A DNA stretch of 64,000 nucleotides from LD21 sp963715785 (GTDB taxonomy: Bacteria; Bacteroidota; Bacteroidia; Bacteroidales; VadinHA17): assembly GCA_963715785.1 (NCBI GenBank), contig OY970276.1:4278001-4342000 (forward strand), given 5' to 3'. Position numbers and translations under genes: made by a program. The notes below the pieces were generated by a model. It made no database searches and was not told the origin of the DNA. It saw only the letters and a program-made list of their open reading frames with translations. This document shows positions 28,826 to 36,899 of this stretch, piece after piece (within the stretch, counting starts at the first letter, position 1; each line of letters begins with the position of its first letter).

Positions 28826-30154
28826 ATGAACAACCAGTATGTTAACAGAGTTAAAGATCTGACAAATCCTGAGAAGAATGTCATTTATAATATGACGCAT
28901 GAAGAAGCTGTTGAAATTGTGAAAACTGGTGATGTGAAAGCCGTCAGGAAGATCGATGGACAGTTCTCTCTTGTCTCCGTCGAAGGCAAAACAATCAGAA
29001 TGGCAAGATCCATCGGGCGTCCGTTACGTTATTTCATAGCCAAACGCCCGGCCGGTCCCGAGCTGGTTATTGCAGAGCGTATCGATGCGATTTTTAATTA
29101 TCTCAAACAGGAAGGTCTTGATCATCAGTTTCATCCCTCCTATACCAGGATGGTACCTGCTCATTACATTACCAAAATAGAACTGCTCGGTTGTCCTGAT
29201 CCTAATCCGGTCTATGAACGTTTCTTTGCTCCTGAACGCAATAAACTTACCGGTGAAGATCCTTCAAAAATCGGCGAAAAGTATATCAGAACAGTATATA
29301 ATGAAATTAAAAAATGGTTGCAATTACGTGCTAAAACAGGACCCGTTGGAGTAACTTTTTCAGCAGGTATTGACAGTGGTTCAGTATTTCTGCTTACATA
29401 TCATGCCCTGAAAGAACTTGGGGAAAGTCCTTCGCGTCTGAAAGCTTTTACTCTTTCAATCGATGGTGACGGAGCCGATCTGCTACAGGCCAGAAAATTC
29501 CTGGAAGCTCTTAACCTTGAAATGTTCCTGGAACCGGTTGAAGTGAATTATTCATCGCTCGACTGGAGAAAAACAGTTAAGATCGTTGAAGACTATAAAG
29601 CCCTTGATATTCAATCCGCTACAATGAACCTGGCGCTTATGCAGGGAATCCGTTCACGTTATCCCGACTGGAAATATCTTATAGACGGGGATGGAGGAGA
29701 TGAAAATCTTAAGGATTATCCGATAGAGGAAAATCCCGAGCTCACTATACGCAGCGTTCTGAATAACCTGATGCTTTATCACGAAGGCTGGGGTGTTGAA
29801 TCAATAAAACATTCTCTGACCTATTCAGGCGGACTAAGCAGAGGATATATGCGCACATTTGCCACGGCAGATCTCATGGACTTCGAAGGATACAGCCCCT
29901 ATACACTGCCAAATGTGATCGAAATTTCTGAAGGTATTCCATATATCGATATGACTAACTGGGATCATGAGAAGCTCTATGAACTTAAAGGGAAAATAGT
30001 CTCAGCCGGAGTTAAGGCAGTCACCGGTTTGGAAATGCCAGTCTTTCAGAAAAGGCGCTTCCAACACGGTGCAGCATCTGACAAAGCTTTCAGCAGGCAA
30101 TTTCCCGAAAAAGAAATAGAGTACAGGAAAGAGTTTCTTTCACATTATGAATGA
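28826..30154 (+). CDS. Asparagine-synthase-like ATP-dependent ligase lacking the glutaminase cysteine
   Basis: The 442-residue cytoplasmic protein has an N-terminal half resembling the class-II glutaminase fold (RKIDGQFSLVSVEGKTIRMARSIGR) but starts MNNQYVN, without the catalytic Cys2 of true AsnB. The synthetase half has a pyrophosphatase-type loop FSAGIDSGS (residues 178-186, in place of SGGxDS) and LIDGDGGDENLKDY, both needed for adenylating a carboxylate. Relatives without the cysteine include beta-lactam synthetase-type and other amide-forming enzymes that use amines other than glutamine. The substrate is unknown. The stop overlaps the start of the radical SAM gene by eight bases, so the two enzymes are probably translated together and act on one product. 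Confidence 0.8.
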   Translation: MNNQYVNRVKDLTNPEKNVIYNMTHEEAVEIVKTGDVKAVRKIDGQFSLVSVEGKTIRMARSIGRPLRYFIAKRPAGPELVIAERIDAIFNYLKQEGLDHQFHPSYTRMVPAHYITKIELLGCPDPNPVYERFFAPERNKLTGEDPSKIGEKYIRTVYNEIKKWLQLRAKTGPVGVTFSAGIDSGSVFLLTYHALKELGESPSRLKAFTLSIDGDGADLLQARKFLEALNLEMFLEPVEVNYSSLDWRKTVKIVEDYKALDIQSATMNLALMQGIRSRYPDWKYLIDGDGGDENLKDYPIEENPELTIRSVLNNLMLYHEGWGVESIKHSLTYSGGLSRGYMRTFATADLMDFEGYSPYTLPNVIEISEGIPYIDMTNWDHEKLYELKGKIVSAGVKAVTGLEMPVFQKRRFQHGAASDKAFSRQFPEKEIEYRKEFLSHYE

Positions 30155-31094
30155 AAATCCTGAATTACCATTAAATGACCGGCAGATAGTTTCTCTCAGG
30201 GGCAAAAAGAATCTTGTTGACGCTCACAGGCCGTATGGATGGCTTGTTGAAAAAGAACGTACCATAAAGGGAAAAATTGAAGATACAGGAATTATTTTTC
30301 TTACGAACAGAGAGTGCCCGTTTCATTGTCTCATGTGCGATCTGTGGAAAAACACAACAGACTGCACTGTTGCAATCGGAGACATTCCTCATCAGATTGA
30401 GTGGGCGTTGGAACAAATGCCAGGCGTAAAACATCTTAAACTTTATAACAGTGGAAGTTTTTTTGACAAAAGAGCAATTCCTGAGGAAGACCATCAAAAA
30501 ATCGCATTCATACTGAAAGATCTTGATACAGTAATAGTTGAGAGTCATCCCAGGCTGATTAATGAAAAATGTCTGAAATTCAGGGATCAGCTGGTGCCGG
30601 AATTGCAAATATCTATGGGCCTTGAAACTGTAAATACTGAAATTCTGAGGAAACTAAACAAGCGGATGTCAGTTGAGGATTTTGGCAATGCTGCCGGGTT
30701 TCTTAAAAAGCATGAAATTTCCTCACGGGCATTTATATTGCTCTGTCCTCCATGGCTGAATGAATCAGATGGGGTCTTATGGGCTGAAAGATCGATCGTC
30801 TTTGCATTTAATGCAGGGGTTGAATGCTGTACAATTATTCCGGTCAGAGGAGGTAATGGAGCCATGGATTTACTTATGCAAAAAGGAGAATTCATTCCAC
30901 CTGATATTCAGTCCCTTGAGAAGGTACTGGAATACGGAATCGGATTGAAGCGCGGTCGTGTTTTTGCAGATACCTGGGATCTGGGCCTGTTCTCGAAATG
31001 TGAGATTTGTTTAGATAAAAGAATATTCCGGCTGACAGAAATGAATCTTAGCCAGGAGATGGTACCTCCTGTAAAATGTTCGTGCAATTCTTGA
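30147..31094 (+). CDS. Radical SAM enzyme
   Basis: The 315-residue protein has the canonical iron-sulfur motif CxxxCxxC at C57, C61 and C64 (ECPFHCLMCDLWKN), followed by a TIM-barrel-like body (GVKHLKLYNSGSFFDKRAIP, LQISMGLETVN). Further cysteines near the C-terminus (KCEICLDKR, PPVKCSCNS) could hold a second cluster or bind substrate. The motif context resembles the family that includes the archaeosine synthase partner RaSEA (TIGR01210-type), but a tRNA role here is not supported by the neighbours. It overlaps the AsnB-like gene and is the last gene of the block. It faces truA, with heptamer repeats in the gap between the two stops. Confidence 0.85.
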   Translation: MNENPELPLNDRQIVSLRGKKNLVDAHRPYGWLVEKERTIKGKIEDTGIIFLTNRECPFHCLMCDLWKNTTDCTVAIGDIPHQIEWALEQMPGVKHLKLYNSGSFFDKRAIPEEDHQKIAFILKDLDTVIVESHPRLINEKCLKFRDQLVPELQISMGLETVNTEILRKLNKRMSVEDFGNAAGFLKKHEISSRAFILLCPPWLNESDGVLWAERSIVFAFNAGVECCTIIPVRGGNGAMDLLMQKGEFIPPDIQSLEKVLEYGIGLKRGRVFADTWDLGLFSKCEICLDKRIFRLTEMNLSQEMVPPVKCSCNS

Positions 31095-31116
31095 AGAAGC
31101 GGCGATTACATCCAGT

Positions 31117-31144
31117 CAACCTGCAACCAGCAACCTTCAACTCT
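31117..31144. repeat. 7-bp tandem repeat (CAACCTG-like)x4
   Basis: Four consecutive heptamers (CAACCTG, CAACCAG, CAACCTT, CAACTCT) fill the gap between the convergent radical SAM and truA genes. Similar heptamers occur at 46064 and 50808. Confidence 0.7.
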
Positions 31145-31919
31145 ATATATTTATCACCGGTCTCGTCTCGTAAGAGACTTCGTCATCTTTATAATAGACC
31201 TTCTCCAGAAACAATCCGCTTGGAGGCGCAGTAAGTTTGGCAGGAATATCGGTTTTAATTTTAAAGAAATTCGCCAAGTCATCCGGAGATAATTTTCCTC
31301 TCCCGACTTCTACCAATACCCCAGTCATGCGTCTTACCTGTTTCCATAGAAAATGTGAACCTACCACATGGAAGACCAGCAAGTCTCCAAAATCATTTAC
31401 TTTTGCATGCAAGATCTCTACCTTTGTTGAAGTCTGTTCTCCCTCTTCATCTGTAAAATACCGGTAATCTTTTAATCCCGGGAATTTTTTAGCAGCTTCA
31501 TTCATAAGATTGATATCGAGCGGATCTTTTATCCACCACACAAATTTTTTTCCGAATGCAGTTCTTCTTCTGCTGATCTGGTAGATATAACTTCTTGCAT
31601 TTGCATCATGCCTGGCATGAAATTTCGGATGTGCAACCTCAACATTCCTTATGCAGACATCCGGAGGCAGCCTGTCGTTAATGCCATATTTTATTTTCAG
31701 CGGCAACAGATCCGTTTCAACCTCCAGATGTGCGATCTGTGCCAAAGCATGGACACCGCCATCAGTACGGCCGGCACCGAACACATCAATCTCGTCCGTG
31801 TTAAACAGTTCTCTGCAGGCATCAAGAATCTCACCCTGAATGGTTTTCCCTCCCTTTTGCATCTGCCAGCCCGAATAGCGGGTGCCTTCATATTCTATTG
31901 TAAGTTTGAATCTGCCCAT
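31143..31919 (-). CDS. truA: tRNA pseudouridine(38-40) synthase TruA
   Basis: TruA converts uridines 38-40 of the tRNA anticodon stem to pseudouridine. The 258-residue length is typical. The catalytic aspartate lies in GAGRTDGGVHALAQ, and family motifs YEGTRYSGWQMQKGGKTIQ, RSYIYQISRRR and GSHFLWKQVRRMTGVLVEVGRG are present. It is a housekeeping gene, transcribed away from the following sulfur-transport genes. The start is an ATG at 31919. Confidence 0.97.
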   Translation of the reverse strand: MGRFKLTIEYEGTRYSGWQMQKGGKTIQGEILDACRELFNTDEIDVFGAGRTDGGVHALAQIAHLEVETDLLPLKIKYGINDRLPPDVCIRNVEVAHPKFHARHDANARSYIYQISRRRTAFGKKFVWWIKDPLDINLMNEAAKKFPGLKDYRYFTDEEGEQTSTKVEILHAKVNDFGDLLVFHVVGSHFLWKQVRRMTGVLVEVGRGKLSPDDLANFFKIKTDIPAKLTAPPSGLFLEKVYYKDDEVSYETRPVINI

Positions 31920-32065
31920 CTTATAAATGTTTGAGAGCGTAAATGTACAAAAATTGTGCTGCCTGACTGCATGAACTTAATTACCATGCGGTATGTTGAG
32001 TACATGGTTACATTTCGTATTTTTGCAGGGGAAAGGAAACAGCATATCAATTGAACTTATTTTCA

Positions 32066-32575
32066 ATGAAAAAGAAATACATGAATCCATATATGGCCGG
32101 TACATTGCTGGGGCTGGTTCTTCTCCTGGCAATGTTCCTGGCAGGAAGGGGGCTTGGCGCCAGCGGCGGTCTGAAATACTGTGTGGTATCTCTTGTTGGA
32201 GCAGTTGACCGTCCGCATGCTGACGGATCGATATATTACTCTAAATACTTTGAAGATGGTAAGAAGCCTCTGAAGAACTGGCTTACCATTGAAATAGCCG
32301 GAGTCATTGCCGGAGGATTTTTATCGGGTGCAGTTTCAAAGAGACTAAAATTTAAAATTGAAAAATCACCAAAGATCTCCAATACCCGGCGGTTGGTCTT
32401 TGCCTTCCTGGGCGGAGTGTTTTTTGTTTATGGAGCTCAGCTGGCCAGGGGATGCACAAGCGGTGCAGCTCTTTCCGGCATGGCAGTTCTGTCTGTTGCA
32501 GGCTTCGTTACTATGATAGCTATATTCGGATCTGCATATATGTTCGCCTGGTTCTTTAGAAAAAACTGGATATGA
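32066..32575 (+). CDS. YeeE/YedE-family sulfur transporter, half 1
   Basis: YeeE/YedE (TsuA-like) proteins move thiosulfate or other sulfur species across the inner membrane using conserved cysteines. This 169-residue half-size member has about four membrane segments. It carries a cysteine in LKYCVVSLVGAV and the signature GAQLARGCTSGAALSGMAVLS, which contains the conserved GCTSG cysteine. I place the start at the ATG at 32066 (MKKKYMNP); an ATG at 32081 is also possible, and a TTG at 32051 is less likely. The second half is encoded 125 bases downstream, so the transporter is probably a heterodimer. Confidence 0.85.
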   Translation: MKKKYMNPYMAGTLLGLVLLLAMFLAGRGLGASGGLKYCVVSLVGAVDRPHADGSIYYSKYFEDGKKPLKNWLTIEIAGVIAGGFLSGAVSKRLKFKIEKSPKISNTRRLVFAFLGGVFFVYGAQLARGCTSGAALSGMAVLSVAGFVTMIAIFGSAYMFAWFFRKNWI

Positions 32576-32580
32576 GAAAC

Positions 32581-32669
32581 GGCGCAAAGACACAAAGGCA
32601 TAACGGCACAATGGATTTAAGCGAGCTAATAATTGGTTTTACCTTTGAGCCGTTGAGCCATTGAGCCTT
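32581..32669. repeat. 8-bp-period degenerate inverted element
   Basis: The right side holds TTGAGCCG, TTGAGCCA, TTGAGCCT in tandem (about 32644-32668); the left side holds GGCATAAC, GGCACAAT with the same 8-bp period and complementary sense, after two CAAAG units. It separates the two YeeE/YedE halves. Confidence 0.55.
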
Positions 32670-32700
32670 TATATTATCAATAAAAAGTTAATCACTTATT

Positions 32701-33303
32701 ATGGGACCAATATCATCACTAATATCAATGCCCGAATGGCTCAATCTGCTGATTGCCTTGCTGATCGGTGTCGGTTTTGGATTCGCACTTGAACAAGCCG
32801 GATTTTCCTCCAGTCGCAAGCTTGCAGGGATGTTCTATGGATATGATACCACAGTTATAAAAGTATTCTTTACTGCAGCTATCGTGGCACTGATAGGGTC
32901 ACAGCTTCTTAGCTATCTGGGTCTTCTGAATCTTGACCTGGTTTTTGTGAATGAATTTTATGTAGCTGCCTCAATTATAGGAGGAATCATAATGGGAGCT
33001 GGTTTTATCATGGGAGGATTTTGTCCGGGAACAGGTTTGTGCGCACTTTCCATAGGGAAAATAGATGCGATGATCTTCTTTTTGGGAGGTCTCACCGGCG
33101 CATTCCTCTTTGCTGAAACATACCCGTTAATCAAGAATCTGGCTAACGGTTCATACAAAGGACCTGTAAAAATTAATGAAGCAATGGGCATATCGCCAGG
33201 TTTGTTTATTTTTCTGCTCATACTTGCTGCTATCGCAATGTTCTGGCTGGCAGAGGTTGCTGAAAAGAAATTTGCACGGCCAGATATAACAAATGAAGTT
33301 TAA
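32701..33303 (+). CDS. YeeE/YedE-family sulfur transporter, half 2
   Basis: The 200-residue protein is the second half of a split YeeE/YedE transporter. It has five or so membrane segments and the signature GAGFIMGGFCPGTGLCALSIGKIDAMIFFLGG, of which the cysteine in GGFCPGT corresponds to the sulfur-relay cysteine of the family. Its first motif GFGFALEQAGFSSSRKLAG is also typical. The rhodanese-like gene starts 11 bases later, which fits a role in moving reduced sulfur to or from sulfurtransferases. Confidence 0.88.
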   Translation: MGPISSLISMPEWLNLLIALLIGVGFGFALEQAGFSSSRKLAGMFYGYDTTVIKVFFTAAIVALIGSQLLSYLGLLNLDLVFVNEFYVAASIIGGIIMGAGFIMGGFCPGTGLCALSIGKIDAMIFFLGGLTGAFLFAETYPLIKNLANGSYKGPVKINEAMGISPGLFIFLLILAAIAMFWLAEVAEKKFARPDITNEV

Positions 33304-33314
33304 AATTAAAGGAA

Positions 33315-33926
33315 ATGAATGCACGTCAAAAATACTCAATCGGATTGGTTTGTATCGGCCTGATCCTTGCTTTGCTGCCACTTTCTGCAAGCAGGTCATT
33401 TACAGTTAAGCCTCAGAAGCTTCTTTCGGAGGTTATGGACCAAAATACTTATTATAATGTCGACCAGGTTGCTAAGTTTGTTGTAACCGAGGACAGCTCT
33501 GTCCAGATCATAGATCTGAGAACGCCCGAGGAATTCAGGGCATTTAATATACCAGGTTCCATAAATATTCCCTATGGAAAATTTCTGGACAAGGATCCGG
33601 GAAGCATCTTAAATAATGGAAAACAGGTAACCATATTCTATTCCAATGGCGACTTTAATTCAAATTATGCACTTGCCATTGCAAAAGGACTGAATCTTAA
33701 GAATACTTTTGTTATGAAAGGCGGTCTGAATGAGTGGTTCAATACCATTATGAACAGCAATTTTACCGGAACCCGCATTACCGCAAGGGAAAATGCACTT
33801 TTTGAAACAAGGACAAGGGCAAGAAATATGTTTAATGAAATGAATAGCATGCCCGACAGCCTTAAAATGAAATTCATTGAATCGAAGCATCTGGCCGCAA
33901 AAAAGCTTGACGGAGGCTGTGAATAA
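33315..33926 (+). CDS. Exported rhodanese-like protein without the catalytic cysteine
   Basis: The 203-residue protein has an N-terminal membrane/signal segment (about 7-25) and one rhodanese-like domain. The domain text IIDLRTPEEFRAFNIPGSINIPYG and FVMKGGLNEWFNTI is clear. At the active-site loop, where sulfurtransferases have C-x-x-G-x-R, it reads FYSNGDFNS, so the thiol-bearing cysteine is replaced. It may bind sulfur compounds or act as a structural partner rather than a sulfurtransferase. It lies between the YeeE/YedE genes and a small anchored protein of the same group. Confidence 0.85.
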   Translation: MNARQKYSIGLVCIGLILALLPLSASRSFTVKPQKLLSEVMDQNTYYNVDQVAKFVVTEDSSVQIIDLRTPEEFRAFNIPGSINIPYGKFLDKDPGSILNNGKQVTIFYSNGDFNSNYALAIAKGLNLKNTFVMKGGLNEWFNTIMNSNFTGTRITARENALFETRTRARNMFNEMNSMPDSLKMKFIESKHLAAKKLDGGCE

Positions 33927-33943
33927 ATACAGGGATCTGCAAT

Positions 33944-34408
33944 ATGGAATTCATCAAAAAGATCAAAACAGTAATTGTCATAGTCCTGGTCATTCTGGCT
34001 CTTGTAATTATCAGATCATCAGGTATGTATCATTTTAAGAATGATGCAAAAAAATGGGCAGAAATTTCAATGAAGCAATCCAATAAATTGACAATCAATG
34101 AAGCCCGGTCACTGCCGGGAAATCATCTGATTATCAGTCTTGACACATCTTACAGCGGGAATGACGGATTATCAGGTGATATAAAGAATATACCGGCGAA
34201 ATCAATCCTCGACAAAAAAAATATCCGCCTGATTATGGGGCATGATGGCCCGGTTCTTCTCTCATCATCAGATCCTGGTGTCTCAGCCAGGATATGGATG
34301 ATACTCAGTCAGATGGGAAGGAAAAACATCTATATTGTGACTTCAGATTCTGACAATGAAGTATTAAAGTATAAATTTCATCCCGACACCTCCGGAACAA
34401 CTTTCTGA
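33944..34408 (+). CDS. Small membrane-anchored protein of the sulfur group, unknown
   Basis: The 154-residue protein has one N-terminal membrane anchor (about 7-25) and an extracytoplasmic domain without cysteines. The order of its segments (LIISLDTSYSG, LIMGHDGPVLLSSSDPGVSARIWMILSQMGRKNIYIV) looks like a highly degenerate rhodanese fold: strand, loop, helix, strand. It starts 17 bases after the previous rhodanese-like gene, so it is very likely co-expressed with the transporter halves. The assignment as rhodanese-like is my reading of the pattern only. Confidence 0.65.
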   Translation: MEFIKKIKTVIVIVLVILALVIIRSSGMYHFKNDAKKWAEISMKQSNKLTINEARSLPGNHLIISLDTSYSGNDGLSGDIKNIPAKSILDKKNIRLIMGHDGPVLLSSSDPGVSARIWMILSQMGRKNIYIVTSDSDNEVLKYKFHPDTSGTTF

Positions 34409-34413
34409 AAAAA

Positions 34414-34444
34414 ATCCGGTTATGATAACAAACCACAACCGGAT
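34414..34444. terminator. Hairpin in the gap between convergent genes
   Basis: ATCCGGTT (34414-34421) pairs with AACCGGAT (34437-34444) around a 15-base loop, between two convergent genes. On the minus strand it is followed by a run of T residues (A-rich 34408-34414), so it could terminate the minus-strand gene group less than the plus-strand one. Stem is short. Confidence 0.4.
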
Positions 34445-34479
34445 CTTAAGTTATTATAGTATTCAGAAAAGTCAGAAAA

Positions 34480-35544
34480 CTATTTTACCACTTCAAAATT
34501 ATTAACTTCTGCGGACGTAAATGGAAGCCACGATAATGCGGTTCTTTGTTTGACCATCTTGTCGTACATAAATCCATTATTACCATACTTAAGAGTATGT
34601 GCATCATAGCCGAACAAACGCAGATAAGCTGTAGCGAACCCTGAATTATGACCTGTTGCACAATAAACAACAACAGGTTTGTCAAGAGGTATCGAGGCTA
34701 ACTCGTCAGGATATCCTAAGGTTCCATCCTGTTTGTATCGTACGGCACCCGGGATATGTCCGTCATCGTACTTGTCTTTACGGTCGAGATTTATTATATA
34801 ATATTTGCCGGGATCATTGAATACCTTATCAGCGGATATCAGAACGCTGTCGGTTCCCTCCGCGAACAATTTCCTGAATCTTGCGGTTCCAATCTCCTGT
34901 CCGGTCTGCAAACCTGTTTTAAGATCTGGCATACCAAGCAATGGAGGTCTCTCATTTTCGGTATTTTCAAGTTTAGTTTCATACTTTCCGGATACTCCTT
35001 TCAGCCAACCTTCCTGAGCATACTTATTATTCCAGGCACTCATGCCCCACCGCATCGAGTAAACATTTCCATAACCCATCAGCCTCAGCAGACACGTGGC
35101 ATAACATGAGATCTGCCCGTCATCACTAACCATTATTATTTTATCATATTCAAATGGTTTGATCCCGGTTTCGAAATAAGCAGGAACATCAGTAAATTTT
35201 TTGCTGACAGCACCTTTGATATGACCATCGGCAAACTCTTTTGGTGAACGCAGATCCACTACCAGGATATTCTTGCCCAGACTTTCGTTTACTATGGAAG
35301 CCTTGATAATAGAGGGATAAGCTTTACTATTGACATAATCTCCATTATCCTTAAGATCTTTTAACAATAGCGTCGTTTCATTTCCTAATATCAAAGGTTT
35401 ACTCTCAGTCTTAGCAACAGGTTTCGTCGCTTCTGCCTCAGGAATAACCTCTTGTTTGTTTTCTGCCTTCTTCCCTTTGCATCCGGAAACAGCAATTAAG
35501 CCGAGAACGAGGAAAGAGAATATTGAAAAATTAATCCTCTTCAT
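34480..35544 (-). CDS. Tandem-rhodanese lipoprotein
   Basis: The 354-residue lipoprotein (lipobox VSGC, C22) has two rhodanese domains. The second (about 215-330) has an active-site loop VVVYCATGHNSG with the cysteine at 295, followed by a normal helix, so it may be an active thiosulfate-type sulfurtransferase. The first (about 70-180) has IIMVSDDGQISCYAT, with Asp where the cysteine is expected, so it is probably only structural, as in many two-domain rhodaneses. It should work in the periplasm. It is convergent with the YeeE/YedE group and eight bases upstream of the next minus-strand gene, with which it forms an operon in reverse order. Confidence 0.88.
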   Translation of the reverse strand: MKRINFSIFSFLVLGLIAVSGCKGKKAENKQEVIPEAEATKPVAKTESKPLILGNETTLLLKDLKDNGDYVNSKAYPSIIKASIVNESLGKNILVVDLRSPKEFADGHIKGAVSKKFTDVPAYFETGIKPFEYDKIIMVSDDGQISCYATCLLRLMGYGNVYSMRWGMSAWNNKYAQEGWLKGVSGKYETKLENTENERPPLLGMPDLKTGLQTGQEIGTARFRKLFAEGTDSVLISADKVFNDPGKYYIINLDRKDKYDDGHIPGAVRYKQDGTLGYPDELASIPLDKPVVVYCATGHNSGFATAYLRLFGYDAHTLKYGNNGFMYDKMVKQRTALSWLPFTSAEVNNFEVVK

Positions 35545-35552
35545 ATCGGTTA

Positions 35553-36629
35553 TTATTTCAAGGCTGCCAGATTCACCGATACATTATCCTTATCGTATGA
35601 GAGTGTTTCGGTCCGATGTCCAAGATCATCATATTTATATGCTGTGACGGCTACTCCGTTATCTTGATTATTAATTAAATTCCCGTCCTTGTCCATATTT
35701 TTTACTTCAAGAACTGCACCATGGCTGTCGTATGAATATTGCTGTATAGGGATCAATTTCCCGCCAACATATTCATTGTCCTGATCAAAGAGTCGGGTCT
35801 CAAGCAAATATCCATTCTCATCGTACTTGTTGACACGTTTCGACCAACCCCAATAAAGGTTTGACATCTGTCCGGTAACATTAAATACCGACTGGTTTTC
35901 AAGGTCACCATACTGGCTTGGAGTAAAGGTGAAGTACGAAACGCCTATATCACCACAGTTTTCTGCAGTACAGTTATACAGAGTGTCGGCTTTAAAGTTT
36001 GCCATGCGCACCGGATATCCTTTGTCATTATAACTAAACCTCAGCTCATAAAAGGGGCAGAACTGATTCATAACTGTTTCTTCTCCCTTTAGGTTGTAGC
36101 GAAGTTCTCTCACCATCCCATCGGGAAGGACATTCCATTGCCAGGAATGAATTTTGTTCCTGTTCTCAATCATGGATCCGTCTTTTCCAAGACACATCAG
36201 GCCAACACGTTTCCCGTTGGAATCCAGAGAATAATCGAGAGCAAAAACCCCTCCTGATTCAATTGGCTCATTATCCTTATTGAAAAAATGCTTAGTCTGT
36301 TTATGATCACCATATTCATATGTGATTTTTGCGGCACCCTGCATCGAAGAATATCCAAGGAGAACATTATTCCTGACATATTCAACTGATAACAGACGTC
36401 CTGAATTATCATATGTAAATTTATAGCTGTTAATCAATTTCGCCTGATCCGCTGTAATAGGGTGAGTACCCGTTTCAATATCATAAGGAGTCTCAGAATA
36501 CAAAAGGTTCCTGTAATATTCGACGCCAGAGTGCTTGCTTTTGCCTGTTGCATTACCCGTACAGGAAACAACAGCAATCCCAAGAACAATTATCAGGATT
36601 AACGGAATTACAATTTTGCTTAATTTCAT
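35553..36629 (-). CDS. Lipoprotein with YD/RHS-like repeats
   Basis: The 358-residue protein carries a lipoprotein signal (lipobox VVSC, C23). Its body has degenerate repeats of about 20-25 residues with a Y-D/N-x-x-G core: KFTYDNSGRLLSVEY, KRVNKYDENGYLLETRLFDQ, QYSYDSHGAVLEVKNMDKDG, AYKYDDLGHRTETLSYDKDN. These resemble the YD repeats of RHS-type proteins and MORN-like sheets, and would form an extended beta structure. No enzyme motif is visible. The start is an ATG at 36629. The gene lies directly before the tandem-rhodanese gene and is probably its operon leader. Confidence 0.75.
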   Translation of the reverse strand: MKLSKIVIPLILIIVLGIAVVSCTGNATGKSKHSGVEYYRNLLYSETPYDIETGTHPITADQAKLINSYKFTYDNSGRLLSVEYVRNNVLLGYSSMQGAAKITYEYGDHKQTKHFFNKDNEPIESGGVFALDYSLDSNGKRVGLMCLGKDGSMIENRNKIHSWQWNVLPDGMVRELRYNLKGEETVMNQFCPFYELRFSYNDKGYPVRMANFKADTLYNCTAENCGDIGVSYFTFTPSQYGDLENQSVFNVTGQMSNLYWGWSKRVNKYDENGYLLETRLFDQDNEYVGGKLIPIQQYSYDSHGAVLEVKNMDKDGNLINNQDNGVAVTAYKYDDLGHRTETLSYDKDNVSVNLAALK

Positions 36630-36899
36630 ATTTTTAACTGTTTTGGTTTAAAATAATTATCAAAAGTATTGATTATTTAAATATGGAGATATTTGTAAGT
36701 GTTAAATTAACAATACATTTGCCATAATGTTCATGGTTCCGAAACGAACAGGCTGACAGATCATGCAAAAGACGGTATGCCACAGGGTTAAAAAACCAGG
36801 AAACTGAACCATTTATAATCTTATCCGTTATGTTATTGGGTAATTATAGTGCAATCTGTCATCGGCAGCATTAAATATCAAAAAAAATAAAAATAAATA

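Noticed and set aside
28826..30154. Housekeeping asparagine synthetase B
   Set aside because: The N-terminal catalytic cysteine is missing, the loop motif is altered, and the protein is about 100 residues shorter than AsnB.
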